This document shows positions 34,481 through 43,359 of a stretch of 64,000 bases of DNA, one piece after another. The notes beneath the pieces are model-generated. The model worked only from the letters and a program-made list of their open reading frames with translations. It was not told the origin of the DNA and searched no databases. This DNA comes from Olavius sp. associated proteobacterium Delta 1 (GTDB taxonomy: Bacteria > Desulfobacterota > Desulfobacteria > Desulfobacterales > JAFDCJ01), in NCBI GenBank assembly GCA_902749685.1, contig CACVKW010001614.1, positions 54,937 to 118,936 on the forward strand, written 5' to 3'. The first letter of the stretch is position 1, and each line of letters starts with the position of its first letter. Both the position numbers and the translations under genes were made by a program.

Positions 34481-35953
34481 CTAGTATGGTCGACTCAGGT
34501 ACCGGCCACGAGGTTCGCCGATCACCTGCCCATCGTCATAAATCCGCCGGCCCCGCAAAAAGGTCGTTTTAACCCGGGCTCCCAACTGCTGGCCTTCGAA
34601 GGGTGTGTAGCCTTGCTGAGACTCCGACTGCTCTGCCTGAACAATCCAGTTTTCGTTCGAATCGACCAGCACAACATCCCCATCCAAACCTGCGGCGAGA
34701 TCACCCTTCTGATTCAATCCGAACCGGCGGGCTGGATTGAAACTTGTCAGCTCAGCCATGCGGTTATATGACAGCCCTCTTTTCCGGCCCTCGCTGACCA
34801 GGGCGGCAAGCAGGTATTCGGTGCCGCCGAAGCCCGATTTTGCCAGCCAGATATCGCCGGGATTTTCATGATCCACTTTGAGCTCGTGCTTGCAGCAGGC
34901 GTGGTCACTGCAAACCCAATCCAGCTTGCCATTGAGCAAGTTCTCCCAGAGAAATTCCACATCCTCCCGCGGCCGGATGGGCGGATTCACCTTGGCAAGA
35001 TTTCCGGTGGGAGCGTCGATGTCCAGCATCAGGTGTCCGATAGTCACCTCGCGGCGAAAATCAATGTGCGGGAAAACCTGCGCCATCTGCAGGGCCGCCG
35101 TCAACGCCTTGCGCGAGGACAGATGAAGCAGATTGATATTCGGCAATTCGGTCTCGTTGGCCAGATAGGAAGCAATAAAGATGGCCAGTCCCTCGGAGTG
35201 GGGCGGCCGGGCGGCATGATATGCGGGCAAACCCTGCAGCTTTCCCTCCTCTTCCACTATTTTGGTGTAGGCCGCCATGATCTCGGCCGTCTCGCAGTGC
35301 AGGCTCAAGCTAATCTGGTGTGCTTTAGCGGGGCACTGTTGCATGGCACCCTGCAGACCCCGCATGACGAATTCAAAATGGGCGTAGTCATAGCGCTCAT
35401 CCTCACCAATCATGAGAAACTCGTGCTGGTTGGTTGAACGGCCATGCAAACCGTGGCTGCCGTAAAACATGAAGATTTTAAATGAAGTCACGCCAAATTC
35501 ATCAATGAGATCCGGTATCTCCTCGATATGCGTTCGGTCCATCGGTGCCAGGTGATAGGCATAATCCACGTAGAAGCGTCCTTCCGAAAGCGCCAGCACC
35601 TCCGGAAAAAAACTGCGGTAAGGACCGCCCTTGTTGAGGTAGTAGCCTCCCGTGCGCATGTAGTTCAAGCTCGAGGTCACGCCGCCCATGGCAGCCGCGC
35701 GACTCTCGCTGATCGCATCTTCCGGCAGCGGTGAATAGATTCCGGTGTGCATATGCGCGTCCACCACGCCCGGAAATGCCAGGCGGCCCTGACCATCGTA
35801 AATCTCTGCCGACGCATCAGTATCGAGGCCTGGACCGACGCGCATTATCTTACCATCTTTTACAGCAATGTCCGACGCTTGCACCGAATCAGCATTGGGT
35901 CGGACAATACGTACGTTTTTAATCAAAAGATCATATTGCTTCTTGTCAGCCAT
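34481..35953 (-). CDS. Dihydropyrimidinase/hydantoinase-like amidohydrolase (second paralog)
   Basis: A 490-residue paralog of the preceding amidohydrolase. It carries VDAHMHTGIYSPLPEDAISESRAAAMGGVTS, the candidate carbamylated lysine in TSFKIFMFYG, SLHCETAEI, NLLHLSSRKAL and CSDHACCKHE. It conserves all the expected metal ligands, so both copies may be active with different ring substrates. The ATG start at 35953 gives the usual QYDLLIKNVRIV N-terminus. It is the most upstream gene of this minus-strand cluster. Confidence 0.85.
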   Translation of the reverse strand: MADKKQYDLLIKNVRIVRPNADSVQASDIAVKDGKIMRVGPGLDTDASAEIYDGQGRLAFPGVVDAHMHTGIYSPLPEDAISESRAAAMGGVTSSLNYMRTGGYYLNKGGPYRSFFPEVLALSEGRFYVDYAYHLAPMDRTHIEEIPDLIDEFGVTSFKIFMFYGSHGLHGRSTNQHEFLMIGEDERYDYAHFEFVMRGLQGAMQQCPAKAHQISLSLHCETAEIMAAYTKIVEEEGKLQGLPAYHAARPPHSEGLAIFIASYLANETELPNINLLHLSSRKALTAALQMAQVFPHIDFRREVTIGHLMLDIDAPTGNLAKVNPPIRPREDVEFLWENLLNGKLDWVCSDHACCKHELKVDHENPGDIWLAKSGFGGTEYLLAALVSEGRKRGLSYNRMAELTSFNPARRFGLNQKGDLAAGLDGDVVLVDSNENWIVQAEQSESQQGYTPFEGQQLGARVKTTFLRGRRIYDDGQVIGEPRGRYLSRPY

Positions 35954-36240
35954 GGCTTTCCTCTTATATATTTAGGGATGGTTTAATAATAATGAGAGCT
36001 CACTTTATCAAAAGCATATCGTACCGAAATCTAATTTCCATGCAGGGTCCGGGAGTTGCCCGAGGTATAGCAACGCGAAATCAGTGGAAAGGATGATATC
36101 CAACCCCAATAACAAAGGGTCGTGTGGTTGTCAAATGATTCGGGTTTCCATTTGACACATGAATACATTTATTTCTATACCTTAATATTATCAAAAACTT
36201 TTGCCATCGAGTTTCATCATCCAACCCAAAAGGGGGAAAA

Positions 36241-37137
36241 ATGAAAGACTTCACCAGTCGTGTGGCCGTGGTCACCGGTGCCGCCAGCGGCATCGGCCGC
36301 GCAATGTCAAAGAGTTTCCTGCAAGCCGGAATGAAGGTGGTTTTGGCCGACATCGATGCAGAACGATTAGAGGATAGCCTGCATTCGATGGCGGACTTCG
36401 GCGACAACCTGCTGGGAGTGCATACGGATGTGTCGCAGGCAGATCAAGTTGAGGACCTGGCCCGCAAGACGCTTGAGGCGTTCGGAGAGGTCCATGTGTT
36501 GTGCAACAATGCCGGGGTCGGCTACGGCGGCCGCAGCAGTTGGGAAATACCTTTGGAGGGCTGGAAATGGATACTGAACGTCAACCTCATGGGCGTGGTC
36601 CATGGTATTAGCACCTTTATGCCGATTATGCTGGATCAGGATACCGAGGCCCACGTGGTGAATACGGCATCGGTGGCAGGTCTGATCAGGAATATGTTTT
36701 CGATCCCCTACGGTGTCAGTAAGCATGCGGTCGTCGCTTTATCGGAGTCCATGCATCTCGAATTGCTGCAACGCAATTCCAAAATTAAGGTCAGCGTCTT
36801 GTGCCCCGGGCCGGTCAGCACGGATATTTTCAAGTCATCGGAACGAAATCGTCCCGCAACGGTACCGCCTCCCCCGGAACCCACCGCAGAGGAAGCCTTT
36901 TTCCGAAAGGTCTATGAGACTTATATCGAGCGCGGCCTTGATCCTGCTGAGGTTGCCCGCCAGGTCCTCGAAACTATCCGCGAAGAACGCTTTTACGTGA
37001 TTACCCATGATTTCAACAGCCAAATTGAAATGCGTATGAAAAATGTACTGGCCTCGGAAAACCCGGAAATTCTACCGCCACCCCAGGAATTTATGGAGAT
37101 CTATCAGGAATTGATGAACAAATCGGGAGGGCAATAA
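36241..37137 (+). CDS. Short-chain dehydrogenase/reductase
   Basis: A 298-residue classical SDR. The cofactor motif VTGAASGIGRA is near the N-terminus, NNAGVG in the middle, and the catalytic set is N, S (NTASVAGL) and YGVSK. The C-terminal extension of about 40 residues (RMKNVLASENPEILPPPQEFMEIYQELMNKS) is longer than usual. It oxidises or reduces an alcohol/carbonyl with NAD(P). AAAGGGGGAAAA provides a ribosome site directly before ATG 36241. It is followed two bases later by a second SDR. Confidence 0.88.
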   Translation: MKDFTSRVAVVTGAASGIGRAMSKSFLQAGMKVVLADIDAERLEDSLHSMADFGDNLLGVHTDVSQADQVEDLARKTLEAFGEVHVLCNNAGVGYGGRSSWEIPLEGWKWILNVNLMGVVHGISTFMPIMLDQDTEAHVVNTASVAGLIRNMFSIPYGVSKHAVVALSESMHLELLQRNSKIKVSVLCPGPVSTDIFKSSERNRPATVPPPPEPTAEEAFFRKVYETYIERGLDPAEVARQVLETIREERFYVITHDFNSQIEMRMKNVLASENPEILPPPQEFMEIYQELMNKSGGQ

Positions 37138-37139
37138 AA

Positions 37140-37922
37140 GTGCAAATTAAAGACAAAGTCGTGGTCGTTACCGGCGCTGCCAGCGGCATCGGTGCCGCCT
37201 TGTGCCGCCGTTTTCACCGAGAAGGGGCCCGGGCCGTCGTAGTAGCGGATTTGAATGGCGACGGTGCACGGCTGGTGTCACAGGAGATCGGAGGGATAGG
37301 TATCCAGACCGATGTCGCCGTGGAATCCGATCTAATCCGGTTGGTGCAGGAAACGGAAAATCAGTGCGGTCCGATTGACCTGTTTTGCTCCAATGCCGGC
37401 GTCAGTTACCGGGATGAACCGGACGGGACGGCCGCCAGCTGTTCCAATGAAAACTGGCAGAAAGCATGGGATATTAACGTAATGGCCCACGTTTATGCCG
37501 CCAGGGCGGTGTTGCCGGGCATGATTGCCCGGAAAAATGGCTATTTGCTCAACACGGTTTCAGCGGCCGGATTATTGAATCAAATCGGTTCCGCGTCTTA
37601 TTCAACCACCAAGCACGCGGCTATCGGGTTTGCCGAATCCCTGGCGATCACGCATGGAGATGACGGCATCAAGGTGTCGGTGATTTGCCCCCAGGCCGTT
37701 GCCACCCCCATGCTGGGGAACTTTGAGGACGGGGGTCCGCAAGGCGTGGACGGTATTGTAACACCGGAGGATGTGGCCGACAGTGTTGTTGCCGGTTTGG
37801 CGGCGGAGTCATTTCTGATTTTGCCCCACGAAAAGGTGCGTCTTTACACACAGCGCAAAATATCCGACTATGACCGCTGGCTGAATGGCATGCGCCGTCT
37901 GAGACGCTCATTTGCTAATTAA
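37140..37922 (+). CDS. Short-chain dehydrogenase/reductase
   Basis: A 260-residue classical SDR with VTGAASGIGAALC, SNAGVS, the serine in NTVSAAGL and the catalytic YSTTKHA. The GTG start at 37140 lies two bases after the stop of the first SDR, so the two are translationally linked. Its stop codon is inside the left end of a 97-bp repeat element. Substrate unknown; probably works on a related compound to the first SDR. Confidence 0.87.
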   Translation: MQIKDKVVVVTGAASGIGAALCRRFHREGARAVVVADLNGDGARLVSQEIGGIGIQTDVAVESDLIRLVQETENQCGPIDLFCSNAGVSYRDEPDGTAASCSNENWQKAWDINVMAHVYAARAVLPGMIARKNGYLLNTVSAAGLLNQIGSASYSTTKHAAIGFAESLAITHGDDGIKVSVICPQAVATPMLGNFEDGGPQGVDGIVTPEDVADSVVAGLAAESFLILPHEKVRLYTQRKISDYDRWLNGMRRLRRSFAN

Positions 37923-38012
37923 TCCGCCTTGAGAAATAACGCATTCAGGGCGCTATATTGATTATCGATAACTGAAGAATCTAGTTAAACCTAATCGGCG
38001 GCGGCTTAATTA
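37916..38012. repeat. 97-bp intergenic element, copy B
   Basis: Left end TAATTAATCCGCC overlaps the last codon and stop of the SDR gene; right end GGCGGCTTAATTA is identical to copy A. Total length is 97 bp as in copies A and C, with the shared AACTGAAGAA centre. A short hairpin-like ATGC..GCAT and T-run follow. Confidence 0.75.
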
Positions 38013-38099
38013 CTTTATGCTGGGCATCTTTTTTATTATAGTTGCATTTATGATCAACGGCTTTCACACAAACGAATTAGCCAGAAATGAGATATTGGA

Positions 38100-38735
38100 A
38101 TGAACATACAATCCTTGTTGTTAATTGCGCCGCCGATTTTGTTGGCCTTAACCTTTCACGAATATGCCCATGCTTATGTTGCCCACCGCTATGGCGATGA
38201 TACCGCCCAAAAAAACGGCCGCTTATCTTTGAATCCGTTGCGCCATTTAGACCCATTGGGCACCATCATGATTTTCCTGGTCCAATTCGGCTGGGCCAAA
38301 CCGGTGCCGGTCAATCCGTATAATTTGAGAAACCCCAAAAAAGACATGCTCTGGATCAGTGCCGCAGGCCCGCTTTCCAATATGTTTTTGGCGTTTGTCA
38401 GTGGCCTGCTGTTCAGGTTGTTTTCAGAGGTTGCCGTGACACCCGAAAGGAATACAATCGCAGGGTTGATGGTATTAATGGTATTTTTGAGCATGAAAAT
38501 TAATCTGGCGCTGGCAATATTCAACATTCTGCCAATTGCACCGCTGGACGGCTCAAAAATTTTATATGGCATTTTACCGCCCCGGTTTGGCAAAATGATT
38601 TTCGCACTCGAACGCTACGGCCCTTTTATCCTCATCGGACTAATCATATTCGGCCGGGCAACGGGAGTGTCGATTCTGGGAGGGTTAATCTGGCCGTTTG
38701 TGGATTTTTTCAGCCACCTGTTTGCGGGGATTTGA
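38100..38735 (+). CDS. Site-2 protease-like M50 metallopeptidase
   Basis: A 211-residue membrane protein of the compact M50 family. The zinc-binding HEYAH lies in the first helix (LTFHEYAHAYVAHRYGD), AAGPLSNMFLA in the middle, and the third zinc ligand in NILPIAPLDGSKIL. There are about six hydrophobic segments and no PDZ domain. Members cut transmembrane segments within the membrane; its target is unknown. It appears to be transcribed alone. Confidence 0.87.
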   Translation: MNIQSLLLIAPPILLALTFHEYAHAYVAHRYGDDTAQKNGRLSLNPLRHLDPLGTIMIFLVQFGWAKPVPVNPYNLRNPKKDMLWISAAGPLSNMFLAFVSGLLFRLFSEVAVTPERNTIAGLMVLMVFLSMKINLALAIFNILPIAPLDGSKILYGILPPRFGKMIFALERYGPFILIGLIIFGRATGVSILGGLIWPFVDFFSHLFAGI

Positions 38736-38787
38736 GTCCGAGCAGGCTAGCGGTGCGTCCCACCGATATCTTTAAAAAGGGAAATTG

Positions 38788-38828
38788 TGCTAATTTATGG
38801 ATGTGCTATATTTCAGGGCGGATTAATT
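38788..38828. repeat. Short form of the 97-bp element family, inverted
   Basis: On the minus strand this reads AATTAATCCGCCCTGAAATA followed by TAGCAC, matching the left end of copy C (AATTAATCCGCCCTGAAAAA). The interior and right half are missing, leaving about 41 bases. It lies just after the stop of the AEC transporter gene, in that gene's sense direction. Confidence 0.5.
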
Positions 38829-38843
38829 CGGGAATAATTCGGG

Positions 38844-39818
38844 TTATACCATGTTGATGATCATCATCAGCACCGGTAAAACCACTACCAGCATGGCGGT
38901 GGTAAAAAACCAGCAGGAGTTGGCCAAATCCAGATCCAGGTTATATATGGACGGCGGTATCAGGGCGTTGAAGGCTACCGGCATGGAAGAAAGAATAAGG
39001 ACGACCTTCAGCGGCAGCCCGTTTTGGATGTTGCCGTATCCCAAAAAATACGCCGGCAGGAACACCAGCACCGGAACCAAAACAAATTTGATCAGTGAAA
39101 TCGACACGCACTCGCGCAGATAGGCACCTATTTTACGAAATTTCATGGCCATCCCGATCGATATCAGCAATAAAAGGGTCAACAGCGGCACAAAAACAGA
39201 AATGATGATTATATAAAACTCCGGTCGTTGAACACCGCTGATGTTGAGCAGTCCACCGATGGTTATGGCGCACACGGCCATGATAAGGTAGGGGTCTCGC
39301 ACCAGATGCTTTAAAAGCCCCCGGGCGGGAACGTCGTGCCGGCTGCTGCCGAAATATTTTGCGATGGGAAATCCAATGGCATAATAGGCAATTTCTTGAA
39401 ACAATTTAAAGATGGCCACCAGGGCAAAACCGGCCTCCCCTAGGAAAATATAGCAGATCAGGGTACCGATGGCGCCAATATTGGTGAAAAAGCCGCAACC
39501 GAACAGCGCACCGGCCCTTTTACCATCCAGATCCAGCAACCAGGAGGCCCCGACAGCCAGGGCCCCGCCGATTAGATAAGTACACAGTCCGATAAACGGA
39601 AGGGCGATCAGTGTGGCATTATTTAAATTTACAATCCAGACTGCCCCCACGATGGCGACCGGATTGACAAAAAGAAGCGCCGCTTTCTGCAAGATTTTTC
39701 TGAGATCGTCAATTGAAATCTCCAATTCGATGCGCCGGCGCCGGACGAGTATTTGAGTCACATATCCCAGCAGCAATCCCATAAAAACAATCGCAAACGA
39801 ATAGATAAACTTCGACAT
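38844..39818 (-). CDS. AEC (auxin efflux carrier) family transporter
   Basis: A 324-residue inner-membrane carrier of the AEC family, with ten hydrophobic segments in two halves, a conserved FFTNIGAIGTLICYIFLGEAG block and the C-terminal MPVAFNALIPPSIYNLDLDLANSCWFFTTAM. Bacterial members export or exchange small carboxylates such as malate or malonate. The gene stands alone on the minus strand. Substrate is not predictable from sequence. Confidence 0.85.
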   Translation of the reverse strand: MSKFIYSFAIVFMGLLLGYVTQILVRRRRIELEISIDDLRKILQKAALLFVNPVAIVGAVWIVNLNNATLIALPFIGLCTYLIGGALAVGASWLLDLDGKRAGALFGCGFFTNIGAIGTLICYIFLGEAGFALVAIFKLFQEIAYYAIGFPIAKYFGSSRHDVPARGLLKHLVRDPYLIMAVCAITIGGLLNISGVQRPEFYIIIISVFVPLLTLLLLISIGMAMKFRKIGAYLRECVSISLIKFVLVPVLVFLPAYFLGYGNIQNGLPLKVVLILSSMPVAFNALIPPSIYNLDLDLANSCWFFTTAMLVVVLPVLMMIINMV

Positions 39819-40019
39819 ATTAAACCTTCATCTTGAAATTCGGCAAGCGCTAAAATAGCCTCAAGGCCCTCGATGGCTTATCAGCACCACTTACCCGTAA
39901 AATACCGAGAATATAAGACAGAAATGGTGCGATACAAATTTTGGCGAGGGACCTTACCTGGCGATTGGCAGCAAGTACGGGAATGGAGAGGCCCGAAGGT
40001 TTACGAGCAGACGATGCCC

Positions 40020-40292
40020 TTATAAATAAACGTTGGCCGAAGTGATCTTGACGGATCGACCGCCGGCAGGTTCTGAGGTAAACGGATAAAAATTCAAAAG
40101 CCGGGGGGGCAGTTCACCCCTGAAGGATTGAAAAGTTTGCAGCCACAACAAATAATTGCCGGATATTATCCGGCTGCGCTCATTTTGGCCTATTTTTTGA
40201 GGAGCGGGGAATTGGGGAGTTGAATTTGAGCAACCAATTAAAATACTTATCAAAATTAAGTAAAATGATGTGAATATAATTTTTGATTGCAT
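40020..40292 (-). CDS. Small predicted lipoprotein
   Basis: A 90-residue frame starting at ATG 40292 (an in-frame TTG at 40319 is also possible). It opens with a lysine and a hydrophobic stretch ending in LIGC, a good lipobox, so the mature protein would be lipid-anchored at the cysteine. The remaining 70 residues (GQNERSRIISGNYLLWLQTF) have no family I recognise. Small size and lack of partners make it uncertain that it is a real gene. Confidence 0.4.
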   Translation of the reverse strand: MQSKIIFTSFYLILISILIGCSNSTPQFPAPQKIGQNERSRIISGNYLLWLQTFQSFRGELPPRLLNFYPFTSEPAGGRSVKITSANVYL

Positions 40293-40335
40293 TTCAATCG
40301 ACCTTATTTCGTTTATCAATACTTCAACTGTTTTT

Positions 40336-40804
40336 TTATTTCGGTTTGATTGTCACAGCACCAGGCATTGGCCGCATTAGGAATGAAACAGTAAAAGCGG
40401 CAAATGCCGCTATGAGAAAACGGGCACCGATCAGAACCCACCAGTTGGCACCCAGGGCGATAAATACCACGGTGTCTTCAATAATACTGTGGCAGATGCC
40501 AAGAAAAACCAGCACCAGCTCGTGGCAACAGGAAAGAATAACGGCCATAATGGTTATCTGCCAGGCGGATAAACCCAGCGCCAGAATGATTCCAAGGGCG
40601 GCATAAAAATTAAACAGCATGCCCGTTACCACCGCCAGGGCCGCTTCTCCGGGAAGTCCCACAAAACGCATCAATGGATCGAATATGATCGAATATCTTA
40701 GATATCCAAACAATGACAGGGGTGTGCTCCAGCACTTTAATAACCGCGAAAACGGGGAGGACGATCTTCAAAAGGGAGAGCGCGGTTTTTAAACCGTCTG
40801 CCAA
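40336..40804 (-). pseudogene. Nucleoside-recognition (Gate) domain membrane protein, frameshifted by a 10-bp duplication
   Basis: Two frames together make one Gate-domain protein. The first, from 40804, reads LKTALSLLKIVLPVFAVIKV then LEHTPVIVWISKIFD; the second reads DPLMRFVGLPGEAALAVVTG then MLFNFYAAL and continues to the stop at 40336. At the junction the sequence GATCGAATAT occurs twice in tandem (40677-40686 and 40687-40696). Removing one copy joins KIFD-PLMRF exactly and gives a 152-residue protein of normal length. A one-step duplication has therefore broken the gene. Gate proteins are linked to nucleoside or small-molecule transport. Confidence 0.8.
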
Positions 40805-40907
40805 GCCTCACCTCCAGGTATTTTTGGTAATCACTGATCTTCACCTTAACTCGGATAAACCGGAATAGAAAATTGCAGGTTGAATAATCAATCGAAAATA
40901 TTCAATT

Positions 40908-40945
40908 AAAAAGGGAGTCTTCCGGGTTAACTGGAAAACTCCCTT
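40908..40945 (-). terminator. Second intrinsic terminator downstream of dsrP
   Basis: On the minus strand an imperfect stem (AAGGGAGT and GGAA arms paired with TTCC and ACTCCCTT, one mismatch) closes a nine-base loop and is followed by TTTTT. It lies about 70 bases after a first terminator. Confidence 0.65.
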
Positions 40946-40982
40946 ATTCAACGGGGTTCTTATTGGAAGCGTTTATATAAAA

Positions 40983-41015
40983 AAACAATTAACAATAATG
41001 TGCAGCATTATTGTT
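40983..41015 (-). terminator. Intrinsic terminator at the end of the dsr operon
   Basis: AACAATAATG and its complement (40991-41015) form a ten-pair stem whose first bases overlap the dsrP stop codon. On the minus strand it is followed by AATTGTTTTTTT. This is the main terminator candidate for dsrMKJOP. Confidence 0.7.
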
Positions 41016-42171
41016 AGCCATGTACTTCCTCTTTGACACCCACTGCGATTTTATACAGGGCCGTCAGCACCAGAAAGCCTAAGGCCCACACACCCAGGGC
41101 AATCAGAATTTCAGGTATCGAGGGAATGTACTCATTGATTTCATGCAGCGGTGAGGGGGTAAACCCGCCGGCAATCATTCCCAGCCCTTTGTCGATCCAG
41201 GTCCCGGCAAAAATGAGAACACAGGCCACCGCCAAAACCCCCTCATTTTTGCGGGTGTAAGGGTTGACCGTCAAAACAATGCCGGCGATCATCAGGGAAA
41301 ATGACGCCCACATCCAGGGCACGTAAGCCCCATGACCGTGCAAGCCGACAAACAGATATTTTATGTGATCCATGTGCTCCGGAATATTGCTGTAAAATGC
41401 CACGAACACTTCACACAAAAAGAAAAACACGTTGATGCAAATGGCGTAGGCCACGGTTTTGGCCAGGGCTTGAATCTGTTCCCGGCCCGGATCGAAGTCG
41501 GTCACGCGCCGGATAATCAGGCACAGCAATATCAGCAGTGCCGGCCCGGCGGCAAAAGCCGAAGACAGAAAGCGCGGCGCCAGGATGGCGGTCATCCAGA
41601 AGCCTCTGCCCGGCAAACCGCAGTACAGGTAGGCGGTGACGGTATGGATACTGACGGCCCAGGGAATTGAAATATAGATCAGGGGTTTGAGCCATTTTTG
41701 ATAATGAATGCCGTTGCGTTCGGCCTCCAGCACATTCCAGCCGATAACGATATTCAGGAACAAATAACCGTTTAAAACGATGGTGTCCCAGAAAAGCACG
41801 GAATTGGGCGAGGGATAAAGAAACACGTTTAAAACCCGCGTGGGCTGACCCAGATCGACCAGGATAAATGTTACACACATGAGAACCGAGGCAATCGCCA
41901 AAAACTCACCCAATATAGTTACTTTGCCATAGGCTTTGTAATCATGCAGGTAATAGGGCAATACCACCATGACGCCTCCCGCGGCCACCCCGACCAGAAA
42001 GGTGAAATTGGCGATATAAAATCCCCAGGAGGTATCGCGGCTCAACCCGGTTATACCCAGACCGAAATCGAGCTGTTTGAGATAGTAGAAAAAACCTAAG
42101 ACGACAATGGCCGATAAAAAGGCCATCCAACCATAGTATTTTTTACTTCCTTTAATCGCTAATTCAAGCAT
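41014..42171 (-). CDS. dsrP: DsrP, integral membrane quinone-interacting subunit of DsrMKJOP
   Basis: A 385-residue NrfD/PsrC-family protein with about ten membrane helices. Start ATG 42171 gives MLELAIKGSKKYYGWM and lies seven bases after the dsrO stop; the longer frame to 42381 runs antisense-like through dsrO and is rejected. Motifs include SWGFYIANFTFLVGVAAGGVMVVLPYYL, LVDLGQPTRVLNVFLYPSPNS and the C-terminal NPYTRKNEGVLAVACVLIFAG. DsrP passes electrons between menaquinone and the Fe-S subunit DsrO in the sulfite-reduction complex. It is the last gene of the operon. Confidence 0.93.
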   Translation of the reverse strand: MLELAIKGSKKYYGWMAFLSAIVVLGFFYYLKQLDFGLGITGLSRDTSWGFYIANFTFLVGVAAGGVMVVLPYYLHDYKAYGKVTILGEFLAIASVLMCVTFILVDLGQPTRVLNVFLYPSPNSVLFWDTIVLNGYLFLNIVIGWNVLEAERNGIHYQKWLKPLIYISIPWAVSIHTVTAYLYCGLPGRGFWMTAILAPRFLSSAFAAGPALLILLCLIIRRVTDFDPGREQIQALAKTVAYAICINVFFFLCEVFVAFYSNIPEHMDHIKYLFVGLHGHGAYVPWMWASFSLMIAGIVLTVNPYTRKNEGVLAVACVLIFAGTWIDKGLGMIAGGFTPSPLHEINEYIPSIPEILIALGVWALGFLVLTALYKIAVGVKEEVHG

Positions 42172-42178
42172 AATGACC

Positions 42179-42973
42179 TCACACGATGTAATAAACAGAC
42201 GGTTCTGTTCCCAATTGCTGCTTGCGACGAATGGTGTAATGGGTTTTGATGAGTTCCCGGACTTCCGACTCCGCATCATACAGGTCGCCGAAATAAAGTT
42301 TACCCTCGGCGGCCTCGACACAGGCCGGTAGCAGGCCGACAGCCAGTCGTTCGGCACAGAAATTACATTTTTCGACCACACCCTTCATCCGTGTCGGAAA
42401 TTCTTTGTGCGTGTTGGCGATAAACGGACGCGGATCCCGGTAGTTGAAACTGCGGGCGCCAAAGGGGCAGGCGGCCATGCAGAAGCGGCATCCGATGCAG
42501 CGGTGAAAATCCATCAGCACAATACCGTCCGACTCCCGCTTGAAGGTCGCCTTGGTCGGGCAGGCCCGCACACAGGGCGGGTTTTCGCAGTGGTTGCAAA
42601 GCACGAGAAACGGCTTGTGTTCCACCTCTTCACTTAAAAACCGGCCGGCTTTGCCCGGGAAAGCGTTGTGGTAATGGGCCCCCCAGATCCATTTGATCTC
42701 ATGGCGTTTGTTCGCCAGATGGGGCACATTGTGAATTTTGTGGCAAACTTCCACCAGCGGTTCCAGGTCTTCTTCCGAATGGAATTCCCGCGTATCAATG
42801 ACCATGGCCCATTGTTTTGCTTTTAAGGCCTTTTCACTCTCTTTGATGACCGCTTCGGGTTTTTCAGCGTGCCCTTGTTCTTTGGCAAACGCATTGAAAA
42901 CGGGCTTGGCCGTCAGAGCCAGAGACGAAAGTCCAAGTAACTGCAAAACGCGTCGTCTGCTGCTATCCATCAC
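42179..42973 (-). CDS. dsrO: DsrO, periplasmic Fe-S subunit of DsrMKJOP
   Basis: A 264-residue protein with a twin-arginine signal (SRRRVLQLLGLSSLALTA) that exports it folded. It then has ferredoxin cysteine groups CNHCENPPCVRACP, CIGCRFCMAACPFGAR and CNFCAERLAVGLLPACVEA for multiple [4Fe-4S] clusters. It links the triheme cytochrome DsrJ and the membrane subunit DsrP. The ATG overlaps the dsrJ stop. The order dsrJ-dsrO-dsrP is the standard one. Confidence 0.93.
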   Translation of the reverse strand: MMDSSRRRVLQLLGLSSLALTAKPVFNAFAKEQGHAEKPEAVIKESEKALKAKQWAMVIDTREFHSEEDLEPLVEVCHKIHNVPHLANKRHEIKWIWGAHYHNAFPGKAGRFLSEEVEHKPFLVLCNHCENPPCVRACPTKATFKRESDGIVLMDFHRCIGCRFCMAACPFGARSFNYRDPRPFIANTHKEFPTRMKGVVEKCNFCAERLAVGLLPACVEAAEGKLYFGDLYDAESEVRELIKTHYTIRRKQQLGTEPSVYYIV

Positions 42974-43359
42974 GTTTTCTCCTTCGGGTTATCGATATGA
43001 CAATCCCAGCAATAGGGTCGCACCGAGGCATAATTGTGACATCTGTCGCAAAACTCGGCTTTGTTGGAGTGACAATCCAAACAGGTGTTGGACAGACTCA
43101 TGTTGTATTCCTGGCCGCTGGGACTTACATAAATCCGATCGCCGCGCCGCACCACCGAATCTCGCCAAAGATCCAGCAGCTGCATGTGTTCGGCCTTCAT
43201 ATAGTCGGTGGAGCGCACACACACTTTGGCGGCTTTTGCTTTTTCCGTCAGTTGAAGCTCCGGTGCGGGAGCCGCTTTTCCCCGGTTATACCAGAAGGGA
43301 AAAGTAGCGATAACGATGAAAATAATCACACCGGTAACGATTAATTTTTTATCCTTCAT
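42970..43359 (-). CDS. dsrJ: DsrJ, triheme cytochrome c of DsrMKJOP
   Basis: A 129-residue protein with an uncleaved N-terminal membrane anchor (LIVTGVIIFIVIATFPFWY) and three c-heme motifs CLDCH, CDRCH and CWDCH in the C-terminal third. ATG 43359 is chosen because GGAGG lies nine bases upstream; an extension to 43380 is possible. It overlaps the end of dsrK by 11 bases. DsrJ faces the periplasm. In the known complex one heme has an unusual cysteine ligand; VCVRSTDYMKAEHM contains a candidate cysteine. Confidence 0.93.
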   Translation of the reverse strand: MKDKKLIVTGVIIFIVIATFPFWYNRGKAAPAPELQLTEKAKAAKVCVRSTDYMKAEHMQLLDLWRDSVVRRGDRIYVSPSGQEYNMSLSNTCLDCHSNKAEFCDRCHNYASVRPYCWDCHIDNPKEKT

